A DNA stretch of 64,000 nt from Ligustrum vulgare. Lineage: Eukaryota; Streptophyta; Magnoliopsida; Lamiales; Oleaceae. Below, one piece after another: positions 35,884 through 45,673 of this stretch. Location of the stretch: contig OY743169.1 in assembly GCA_963555705.1 (NCBI GenBank), positions 10,168,014 through 10,232,013 on the forward strand, given 5' to 3'. The first letter of the stretch is position 1. Every line of letters begins with the position of its first letter. Both the position numbers and the translations under genes were made by a program. Below the pieces are notes generated by a model that was given only the letters and a program-made list of their open reading frames with translations, had not been told where the DNA came from and searched no databases.

Positions 35884-36555
35884 CTGAAACGAGGAATATT
35901 TAACACGAATGTCACGAAGCTAATCAACAAAGAAATCATTTGGCATAGGCTCATCATGTATGAAATAGCTTCTTGATTTAGGAGAAGAGAACATCAGATT
36001 TTATATACACATAAAGGCGCTTATAAAAATATAATCACACAAAAATCAAATGTAAGTGAAAAAATTATGATGAACATCGCATTCGTATATACATTGCCTA
36101 TATACAAACAGCAAATGAAAATCCACAAGCAGATCAAAAATTAGAAATGGTCATTCATATTCAACTAAACCAACAAATTAATGGACAGATTAATCAAGGA
36201 TTGGAAATTAAAACAAATTAATGCCATTTCAAAATCTAATTAGAAGCAACTAATGCATAGTTTGTAAATTAGTTTTTTTAACATAAAAAAAAAAAATCAT
36301 ATTCTTTTTTGTTAACAAATTTGTAACTGATGCAGGATGCCCTATAATATATTCACATCCAATGGTCCATAACTATGACAGATTTAGGAATGAAATGAGA
36401 GGAGCAATACTTCTCACCAAAAGTACAAATTGCCAAACCCTTCTTCTCTTGTGTCTCACGAATAAACAGACAGAGATTTCAAAGCGCAATGAAACTAATA
36501 TTGTGTAGATTTTAGTAAGAATGAATTGATAAATTGCAGAAGAATAAATTTACCT

Positions 36556-36815
36556 CATACAGCAACCACCTTCACCTTCAAATTCCTGCAAACAACAAAG
36601 ATACATCAGCAATCTTCAATTAATAAATGACACAAGTGAACTTTACAACAATATTCAATAGAATCCACTCTAAAAGGTTTCAAAAGTACACAAATACTGA
36701 TTTGAAAGTATAGTAGAAGCAACAGGCCAAAGATTATAATGAAGAGAAAATCAATAAAATGCAAAATAATAAATTTACCTATGCAGCAAGCACTCTTACT
36801 CAAAGTTCCTGAAAA
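36556..36815 (-). pseudogene. Duplicated small exon-like units
   Basis: Two minus-strand units of about 30 bp (near 36556-36587 and 36783-36814) each lie between a CAG acceptor and a GTAAAT donor. They share flanking sequence, so they look like a duplicated exon with intron sequence. The encoded peptides are too short to identify. Confidence 0.35.
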
Positions 36816-37355
36816 TTAAAAACATGTGTCGGAAAAAAAAGATAAAGAGAACTAAATAGAATTAATAATTTGGCCGCTGAACATTTTAATTTGATTTTCA
36901 TTACCAGCAGGTCACTGAAGCTGCATTCAAATGAGATTGCAATATAATCTAACACTAAAAGAATACAACTGGCAGTATAATAAATAGTTCAATTGGAGCA
37001 TAAATAATTAATGAAAATGTTAAATTGAAGGAATAGGGAATATAATGCAATCAATAGAATAACAGAGAGACAATTCAGGATTTTATTATTTTAAGCTATC
37101 AAAATGTAGTACACTTTTGCCTATGTTTTCATATGTTAATTGTTAAGTCAAACCATGTTAAAAATATATGTTATAATTAGGTACATCTGAAAATTCTAAT
37201 TCTAATCAAACAACAAAGGAAAGAAAATCGAACCAAACTATAGGAAAAAATAAAACTGAATAATTATCCAAAAAGAGGATGAGTAGATTGTTTCTATTAC
37301 ATAATACAAAATGACAAACTAATGGAGTATTCTGGTAAAAAATAAGAAAATTGAG

Positions 37356-37684
37356 GAGCTGCACGTTTATTAGAGGCTAGCAACCAAGCAACTTTGCAAC
37401 CATGCTTCAATGAACCAAAAGAAGTTTCAATCAACGATTGAATAGTAGAAGATAATTCTGGAATGTTAAACCTTTGAACATTACATCACAAAAGTATCTT
37501 TTATTGTGATTTAAACTATCATCGAGAGTAAATAGAATCCATGGAATTAATATGAATCCAACATGATACTATCTAAATGTCAAAGTTAGAAGAGTATGAA
37601 GGTAAACTTTATTTTTTTGTAGATTTTAGCTACCATCTTTATTGGTTCATCAGGAAACCAAGCTTCCTCATTTGCCATTTTATC
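37356..37684 (-). pseudogene. Exon-like fragments of unknown gene(s) in the Helitron
   Basis: The minus strand at about 37618-37684 reads MANEEAWFPDEPIKMVAK. At about 37356-37475 it reads FNIPELSSTIQSLIETSFGS, then KHGCKVAWLLASNKRAAPQF. The composition is that of ordinary soluble protein. No family was recognised, and the pieces may come from different sources. Confidence 0.35.
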
Positions 37685-37929
37685 ACCTTCTACTACTTTT
37701 TACCCTAGTTGTGAAAATAAAAAATATTATTGATCAACCAGTACACCAACAAAAAAAGAGTCACTTACAAAATTACATATTTTAACATGTAAGAGCAAGA
37801 CCTCTAAAATATACGAGCACCAGGTGTCAAGTGGCTTTGACCAGCAAGAAAGCATATGCAAGATTGAAACAAAAAGGCCTAAAAGACATTACCAATACAA
37901 AAACATAGTGACTACATTCTACTTTAATA

Positions 37930-38002
37930 AGACAATAACAGTGCCAAACGTCTCGTCGTAGTCAATCTCATGACGCTGTGAGAAATCACAAACAACCATA
38001 GC
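37930..38002 (-). pseudogene. Short copia RT-like fragment in the Helitron
   Basis: The minus strand reads FSQRHEIDYDETFGTVI, similar to the conserved copia reverse transcriptase stretch before the catalytic core. Only about 20 residues match, with no flanking RT sequence. Confidence 0.4.
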
Positions 38003-38099
38003 CAAATACACTGAAATGTGGAAGGGTCAGCTCTCTCCTATACAACACCTGGTATGGCAAGAGAAAATCAAATTTGCTTGAGGCAATCTTTTGATGACA

Positions 38100-38280
38100 A
38101 GGTTATTAAATAAAACTCAAATAATACTCCAACTATCTCACACGTGCAACACACATTTTTGTAAGTATATTTTTAAATGTCAGAATAACTTATAAAATTA
38201 AATAATACTCAAACTATCCCATACATGCAACACATATTTTTGTAAGTATATTTTTTATGCCAGGATAAGTTACTTATAAT
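38100..38280. repeat. Tandem duplication, period about 93 bp
   Basis: Two copies of a unit with AACTATC-C-CA-TGCAACACA and TTTTTGTAAGTATATTTTT lie side by side inside the Helitron. Confidence 0.75.
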
Positions 38281-38889
38281 GGTGGGAAGCACATTTCAAA
38301 TTTTGAGTCCTTTTTGGGTCCTGAAAAATCAAGAAACATAAAAATCATATCAAAAATATATAATCAATTTAAAAGAAAACTATACAAAAGGGCATATGTA
38401 CTATATACAAGCTGAATAGATATAAGGACAAAGTTGAGTGGTCATTCATTAGATTAACGGCTTAAATAAATCATAGAAAAAGTTAATAGAAATGATTTTA
38501 TTTATTTTGTTCATACTAATGTATTTATTTATTTTTGTTCTTACTAATCCACTCAAAAGAAATCAAAACCATAGAAAAAGTCAAAAGAAATGATTTATTT
38601 ATTTTTGCTCATATCAAGCCTCTCACATCCAAAAAATATGTGAAAAAAGGAACAAAAAAGATCGATGAAAATTATATAAGAGAAACAGTGTATTATAGTA
38701 GGTCACTACATAAAGCTCAGAAACAAGAAGCTAAGCTTCATACGGAATAGCTATAGAAAAATATAATAACTTAAGAACAATGCAAACTATAAAAGGCTTA
38801 TAGTAAAATAATTCTATTTATTGGTTAAACTCTCTTTGAGAATTAGCAAGGATAAAATGGACAATGACAATTTAAAATTTATCGCTAAA

Positions 38890-39030
38890 CCTGATTTGTT
38901 TGCAATGATCAACATCCAAAACCTTGAAACAAAAAAATAGGTGTCAATAAGACAATAGAAAGGGAAAGAATTAAGCGACGAAATAATTACCTTTGCAAGA
39001 TCTCCTTTATATGTTCTTGTCTTCATTCTA
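38890..39030 (-). pseudogene. Two short exon-like fragments, gene unknown
   Basis: Minus-strand pieces read MKTRTYKGDLAK before a GTAATT donor (about 38992) and VLDVDHCKQIR between a CAAG acceptor side and a GTTTAG donor (about 38890-38922). They could be consecutive exons of one captured gene. Confidence 0.3.
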
Positions 39031-39352
39031 ACTCAATTATCCCTTAAAACATCAATTATTTTGCTTTAGACTGAAAGAATACTTGTCATCTTTACATCCT
39101 GAAAGTGTAAAGTAAACAAATTGAAACTACAGGTGGAATAGGAACAACCAATTCAAAATAGATAGAGAGCTGTTTATCAACACACCAATTCTAAAGATAG
39201 CAAGGAACACATTAATATCACGAGAAAAGAGGTGAATTTTGCAAGTATTGATTAATAACATAAACGTCCACAGAGAGTTTTGGCTATCCTTCATTTTCCA
39301 TAAACTAAGGTGAAGCTTAGTCATTGTTCTCCACAACAAATTAGAAACAAAC

Positions 39353-39461
39353 CTGCAAGCTGCAATGGCATGTTTATGGTGCAAGTGGATGCATTCTTGG
39401 ACAATATCTCTTTATCAATAAATCCCATTAGTTGGAGAGCAGCAACAGTACAGTAGGTGGC
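39353..39461 (-). pseudogene. Captured exon resembling protein geranylgeranyltransferase I beta subunit
   Basis: A 109-bp minus-strand segment sits between an AG acceptor and a GT donor. It reads ATYCTVAALQLMGFIDKEIL and continues SKNAS. The TYC..A.L.LMGFI pattern fits the alpha-alpha barrel of the geranylgeranyltransferase I beta subunit, which lipidates CaaX proteins in the cytosol. Only this exon was recognised. With no rest of the gene around it, it is a captured fragment. The assignment is by family recall and is not confirmed by a search. Confidence 0.5.
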
Positions 39462-39600
39462 CTGTGATGTAAAATATTCTGTAGACAAACTTGTTCAAAA
39501 CATCATGGTGAAAAATCTTAAAAAGTAAACAAAGACAAGGCCAATTGTTTAAAATCTTAAGATAAGTTAAACTGACTGCCTAATAATTTACTGGTTCAAT

Positions 39601-39749
39601 TTATATTCACGGTTATATACTAATCATCTTGACACAGAAATAATCATCTTTGGGCTTTCTAATTATCTTTATATTCACGGTTATATACTAATCATCTTTA
39701 TATTCACGGTTATATACTAATCATCTTGACATTTGAATTAGAAAGCCCA
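39601..39749. repeat. Triple direct repeat with inverted flanks
   Basis: TATTCACGGTTATATACTAATCATCTT occurs three times (near 39603, 39672 and 39702). TGGGCTTTCTAATT (39651-39664) pairs perfectly with AATTAGAAAGCCCA (39736-39749), so two of the repeats lie within a potential stem-loop. Confidence 0.85.
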
Positions 39750-39798
39750 AGATATAGTGAAATTATTAATGTAATACAAAAGCAGTGAGAAGGCAAAC

Positions 39799-40616
39799 CG
39801 GGCAGAATGGATGGTGGTGGACTTTGTGGCATTATCCTTGGAGCAGGTACATTTGTTACTGCATTTCCATTAGATTCAGTTTAGAAACCACTCATTGTAA
39901 TGAGGGGGAAAAATAATAGAAATTAGAACAAATTTTCAACTGTCAACTACCTGGGGAAATTGGTGAGGGAGGTATCACTTTCAGGTGATTTAGCTTCAGG
40001 AGAAGTTGGTGGCTTGGATCCTGGCACAAGGGGACGGGTAGTTTTTTGGTTTGGTGGTGGACTCCTAGAAGGAGATGTCATGGATGCTGCATATTCATAA
40101 ACTAAATCAATCAGAACTCTGTGTGTGATGAGAACACATAATCTTAGTCACAAGTTGACAACATACCTGGAGCTTGTGGAGTGAAAGGAGGGTGTTCAAT
40201 GTACTGGGGATTCCCTGGAGGAGGAGGAGGAGTGGGTGGTATAACTGGCATAGAGTCTTGAATTGATGGGGGTGGAACTGAAAGATGTGGCAGTGGTATT
40301 GAATGAGGATTTGGCCAAGGGGAAGCAACAGGGCCTTTTCTAGTTTGAGGTAATTGTGCTGACATGTGAGGTGGCATTGCGAGTGGAGGGTGAAAACTTG
40401 TTCCTGAAATGACAAATACAAATCACGTTGACTTAAACTCAAGGTCATACTCAAAAAGCTATAAATTATTGAATCGCGGAGTAGTACCATTTGGTTGAGA
40501 TGCTGGAGAAGGTGCTACACTGCTGGATACATTTGCTTGAGGCATAGAGCCAGGTTTTCCTTCTCCACCGGGAGGAATTGCAGAAAATGCAGTCAGAGAT
40601 GGGGATAAGCTAGGCT
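39799..40616 (-). pseudogene. Captured exons of a proline-rich (hydroxyproline-rich-like) protein
   Basis: Four exon-like minus-strand pieces have consistent splice borders: 40488-40616, 40167-40403, 39951-40086 and about 39799-39870. The first three join in one open frame rich in Pro, Ser and Thr, with PPTPPPPPGNP, SPSRSPPPNQK and PGSKPPTSPEAKSPE. This looks like an extracellular, hydroxyproline-rich region, as in cell-wall proteins or receptor ectodomains. No signal peptide, start or conserved domain is present. The parent gene is not identified; a receptor-kinase ectodomain is one possibility. Confidence 0.5.
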
Positions 40617-41849
40617 CTAAAAATTGATAGATTCAAAAAATAATAATAAAAATAAAATAAAATACCAAGATTAATAGCTTAGTTTAGTTGATTAACAAAG
40701 AAAGCTCAGCTAACATCAAATGAATTAAATACTCCAATTAATTGGCTGCCTTCTAAGGTAATGTGTTAGATATACATGGCAATTTCTCAACTGCCTGAAG
40801 TTTTATATAGGCTACATTGAGAATGCTACTTTTGCAAATGAAGTTGCAAAAATTTATTATCGTAATAGAGTTCAACTTTCTGTGCATTTCAATATAAAAA
40901 GAAAGAACAACTTATATACACACATACACACACACACAAAAAATGCTGTGGAAACATGTAAAAAGATCATAAAGATAAAAGGAGAGCTTGATCACTGAAC
41001 CTGAGAATAAACAAGTATCTTTGATATGATGAAAAATTTACCACTAGAATCCAATAAACCATTATTTCCAATGAAGATTCTTTTGGCCTGGTAATGCCTT
41101 TAAGCTAATGACATTCGTGAAAACTTGGATTAAACTTGATCAAATCCCTGATCCAATTTTTAGTTATGGACATTTCTCAAACGAAGACAACAATAAATTA
41201 ACATAAGCAGCAGGATTCGTGTCGAGAAACACACTTGAGAAACTACAAATTCAAATCCTTTGCACATGGCTAACCAATTGCATTGCATCAATAATTAGCA
41301 AACAGATACCAGAAATCTGACTATTCTAAAGTCACATCGTTTAGTTCATTTTAATGTTCCAAATAACTTGTACCAGTCAAGAACAAGGCCAATTAAACTA
41401 TTCGTGATATAAATGCAGGTTAGCGCTAAATTTTTATCCAGCCCAGATGGTGCTTATTTCTTCAATTGACACAAAAATTCCTCAAGCATGTTGAACTCAG
41501 ACCATTTTCTTCCAACAACAGGCCTAGGAACAGAAACTTATCCTATACCACCATCCAAACAACTAACATCCATCCTCAAGGAAAAGCAACTTATCCTCAA
41601 TAAGAGGAAATTGTCGCCCACCATAGTCATCCGTCGACCTAATTTTTAACCCAATAGAACCTGGTTTACTCAACAAAACTTACAAGCCTCGCCACTGCTT
41701 TGGATAAGTAGACAAAAATTAAAAGTTGTAGATTGCCTCTAGAAGCGGCAAGGCTAACGGCAATATCGCTGCTCGAGATCGCAGATGCAGTGGTAATCTC
41801 GCTACTTGAGACCGCCTCTGTAGGCTCGACGACAGTAAAATCAGGGAAA

Positions 41850-42075
41850 AAAAACATAGATCTATACAAAAAACAACGAACGGAACAACAGGCTACGACC
41901 TTCGAGTACGATCGATGCGAGACGCTGCCCTACAAGAACAATATCGAACCGTGAGAGCAAGAAAAAAACGTAGATCCATACAAAACATCGAACGGAACAA
42001 AATAATACGAACCTTCGAGCGCAATCGCTGCGAGACGCCGAAACCCTAGGAGAACGATGTCGAACCGAGAGAGAG
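41850..42075. repeat. Tandem duplication of a 5-prime-UTR-like stretch
   Basis: Two copies of about 115 bp contain AGATC-ATACAAAA, CGAACGGAACAA, ACCTTCGAG and GCGAGACGC. On the minus strand the second copy reads CTCTCTCTCGG followed by CTAGGGTTTCGGCG, typical of plant 5-prime UTRs. It is probably the captured start of a host transcript. Confidence 0.7.
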
Positions 42076-42252
42076 AGAGAGAGAGTGACAGAAAATCTGA
42101 TAGCTATACTTTTCCTTTTTCATCATATAACGCGGTTCTCAAAGTGCTAGTACGGTAGTGAAAGAAAAAAGCGTGTTCCACATTTCTACTAAAAGTGTCA
42201 TTTCTCGTCCATGAATAGTAACTTTGTAGGTGGATCTTATATATAGTAGGGA

Positions 42253-43430
42253 TAAAAAAAAAATATAAACACTAAGGTAGTGTTTGAAAGCAATTATTTG
42301 CCATGGAAAAGGAATTTATTTGCTACCTTTTATCTTTTTGTATTGTTTTGATAGTATAATTTTGGCTCGTAAATCATTTCCTACTTCAGTAATGTTGATT
42401 GTACTTTCCCTTGTTTTGGTAGAAAACAAATTCTTTACATATAGGTGACAATTTGTTTTCACCTTACATGGCAAACTATAAATGCCTCATTTGATCATTT
42501 TTATTTTTGTTAATAGACTTTTTTCTCAGAATTTAACGTTATTATTATCAACTACAAATATGTAAAAAATTAAAATTTTTTTTTTTTTTTTTACTAAAAT
42601 AATTAAATTTTACTTTATTTGCCATGAAAAATAATGTCAATCAAATAACAAAACTTGGAAAACTCTTCACTTTTTTTATCTAGAACATTAAATCAATCAG
42701 ACACATTAAATTTCTAATTTCCAGAAATTAAGTTACCAAGAATTCAAAAATAGTACTAATTCTTAAAAACATCACGCATATAATTCATTTTATACATGAA
42801 ACGTGTAACGCATGTGTATACAGATATTTCTCTTAAATTCAGACTCTAGTAATTTTAGATGTTATTTCAAAACTAATTATTGACAAGTATAGAATTGTCG
42901 TAATCGTGTAAAACTTGGACCACGTAGTTCTCGGCTACTTATAAGTAGAACATGGTTCCAATTAAATAACAACACACTTTCAGTACCTATATATTCATAA
43001 CAATAAGAAAAAAGATCAAGATTCGCCTCTGTTTTTATTAAAAGTTCTCATGTTTTTTTATTTTCTAGTTTTAGGTAAAATATGTGATTGAAAAATGGAG
43101 AAGGAAAAATATGTGTGATTAAAAAGTAATTTAAAAAATTGTATATGAACAAATATGTTTAAAAACATGTTTGTCAAACGGAAGTATTATACGCATATAG
43201 AGTTACAGTTAATATTGTGTGAATACTCGAGTATAAAATATTGTACATGTTACATCCAAAAAAAAAAGAGAGGGAGAAATCGTCGATTATTGAAAAGTTG
43301 TCTAGGATTAATTTGGAAATATTTGGCTCAATTATTGAAGCAGGAATTGTCTTGATAACTTTTCTCTACCGCTCATTTTAAGAATTGCCTCAATAAAGTT
43401 CTCCAACTAATTTTCCTATCATTTCATATG
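42253..43430. other. AT-rich spacer with MITE remnants
   Basis: No gene. Positions 42290-42760 resemble the MITE-like element at 23558-24056, and 43028-43182 resembles the Tourist-like MITEs. Confidence 0.55.
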
Positions 43431-43857
43431 AAGCGACACGATTTGAAGGATGTTTACATTTGATAGAAAAAATCCTCTATTTGACAAACTTATTTAAAAA
43501 TAAGTTTTTTATAACATAATTTTTCAAATCAATTTTTAATCACGCATATTTTCTCTTTTCACTTTTCAACCACATAGATTATCTCGAAAATATAAAAAAA
43601 TATATTTTTAAATACAATAATTTTAACAAACAGAAGCTAAATTTTTTTTAGAAACATAATCCTCGTCCAATTTTTTATGTAAGAGTTGTCCTCAACCTAT
43701 AAGCTTTAGTTCGACGTTAACTCCTAATTAACAAATTCCATTCATTTGAATTAAAAGATTTTTTTTTTTTTTTTTTTTAGGACTATCTTGCACTGACTTT
43801 TAGTCAAAAACGAAAAAATAAAAAGGTATAAAATAAAATAAAAATTGTATAAACACT
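43430..43857. repeat. Related copy of the 35.15-35.52 kb segment, with an inserted MITE
   Basis: The segment from CGATTTGAAGGATGTTTACA through AGTCAAAAACGAAAAA to TATAAACACTAA matches the sequence on both sides of the Helitron. At 43472-43650 it contains a Tourist-like MITE (ends CTATTTGACAAAC and AACAAACAGAAGC) that the other copy lacks. Confidence 0.75.
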
Positions 43858-44214
43858 AATTTTCACTTCATCTCCTCCATCTCTAGCCGGTCAGGAATTT
43901 GATTAATTTAACTTCTAAGACTTCAGAACAATTAAAAAATTACAAGAAATGAAAAGATTTCCCGAAACTATGACCATGAGCTCGGCTAGCTTGACGTTTA
44001 ATATTTTGGGAGAATTACTCTCGGTGCTGTCATTGCTGTGTGACTGGCTTCTATATTTAGAAACTTGTTGCCAGACCTATTACCTTCATATGTACTGCTA
44101 TATGTACACTGTCTACAGTCTTATCGGCCTGCCAAATATGAGCCAGTAACGGTACGTATGAAACTGCCCCGCTGTTGTTTACAGTCTGGTCCAGATCGAT
44201 TCACAAATTTTGAA

Positions 44215-44610
44215 CTACAATTCAGACATGTCCGTTGGCCCATATGGGTTGCGGGTCGCGGTTCATTCCTGTTTGACTCGTATGAATAAAAATATAGAGT
44301 TTTTTTATATTTATAGCAAAAAATATTTTTTTTGTTAAATTGTTAAATATGAAATGAATAAAATAATAAATTCATATTTAATATAAAGAAATTTTTACAT
44401 ATAATCCAAATTTATATCTTATGTTAATTACTTCTTACCTTGCAAAGTTAAATACAACATAAACAAATACTATTAAATGCATTTCTAATTACTACTTTGA
44501 AATAACATTATATTTCTTGACTATTAGGGTGAAAAAAATATTGACACTTAGGAGTTGTAATAGAAGTTGTATAAGAAGAAGGATTTTCATTATTACTATG
44601 TTTTAATAAA

Positions 44611-44675
<65 letters not shown>

Positions 44676-44855
44676 CTAATTATTTTACAGGTTCACTGTG
44701 GCCCGCGAAGGTGTGATCCACGAAATTCGCGGTTCATATCTTCTTGATCTATGAACCACCCGCTCGGGTCAAGGGTTGGCACGCAGTCTCGGGTCAATCC
44801 GAGTCTGTTTCACTGGTCGGTTGGCTCGTCCGTCTTCACATCTCTACGTCTAATT
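44215..44855. mobile_element. Possible non-autonomous hAT-like element
   Basis: GC-rich ends with GGCCCATATGGGTTGCGGGTCGC on the left and CGGGTCAA, GGCTCGTCCG and CACATCTCTA on the right enclose an AT-rich middle. This resembles non-autonomous hAT elements. The terminal repeats and target-site duplication are not clear. Confidence 0.3.
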
Positions 44856-45270
44856 GATGATGACGCCAACTTTTGATGGGTAATTGCCTCAAATTGTCAA
44901 AGTTGGAGAACTTTAATTGTAATTGGAGAATAAATTTTGTAATTTAATCGGATTAGGATACGAATCCTAGTGGAAAGTAAATTATGAAATTTGTTGTTTT
45001 TGATTGCGTGTCCTAGATGGCTTAAATCTTGATAAGAGCAATTGACCAAATAAATCAATTTCATAGTCCATGTCGAAGTGAAATATAGTCATGACGTGAT
45101 TTGTTCTATATAAATACACGTATTATTATACTTTGTTGTAGATTACATTGATTAGAGGGTTTTGTGAGGAAAAATGTAGTCAACATCTTGATTTTTTTGT
45201 GAGTTGTACAAAGAAGTAGAAATTGGTAGATATAATAAAACTTGATTATTTTTCCTACAATACTTGGGAT

Positions 45271-45500
45271 TTGGTGAGTGCAAAGTCTATAACAATTTAT
45301 TATATATCGAAAAAGTTTTGGCTGTAAATTTTGTATTTTTGTTTTATTATCTTGGTTCAAATATTTCTTGAACATCAGTTTGTTTGGTGAGTGCAAAGTC
45401 TAATAATTTATTATATAGTGAAAAAGTTTTGACGGTCCGTAAATTTTACATTATTGTTTTATTATCTTGGTTCAAATATTTATTAAACATCAAAAGTTTG
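45271..45500. repeat. Tandem duplication, period 113 bp
   Basis: TTGGTGAGTGCAAAGTCTA starts at 45271 and 45384. Both copies end with a TTATCTTGGTTCAAATATTT block. A TATA-like TATATAAATACACG upstream (about 45107) suggests a promoter or LTR origin. Confidence 0.75.
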
Positions 45501-45673
45501 TGTGGTTAATTAGAGAGGGAGTTGGCGTCTAATTTCTGACAAACATTAGTGCTGAGATCGACCTCAGAGAACAATATGGTTGGCCATGGCGAATTTCAAC
45601 GATGAGCTGATTAATATAGCGGTCAGTCATTGTGGTCCTTATGATCCGAATAATATCGTGGTCTGTGACCTGT

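Larger units (their letters stand above)
35521..42252 (-). mobile_element. Helitron-like element (6.7 kb) carrying host gene fragments
   Basis: On the minus strand it starts TCCCTACTATATATAA after an A and ends with a hairpin (CGTG-CAACA-CACG), then about 10 nt, then CTAG before a T. These are Helitron ends with insertion between A and T. The related copy near 43800-43857 gives a continuous version of the flanks, supporting an insertion. No Rep/helicase gene was recognised, so it is non-autonomous. On the minus strand it contains several exon-like pieces with GT/AG borders from apparently different genes, and a 5-prime-UTR-like duplicated stretch near its start. Confidence 0.72.
43858..45673. 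other. AT-rich spacer
   Basis: No gene is supported. It contains a possible hAT-like remnant (about 44215-44855, GC-rich ends with GGGTCGCGG and GGGTCAA motifs), an (AT)n run (about 44615-44664) and a tandem duplication (45271-45500). Confidence 0.55.

Noticed and set aside
40107..40490. 127-residue minus-strand open frame in the Helitron
   Set aside because: Leu/His-rich reading in the wrong frame; the Pro-rich frame over the same DNA has consistent splice borders and is preferred.
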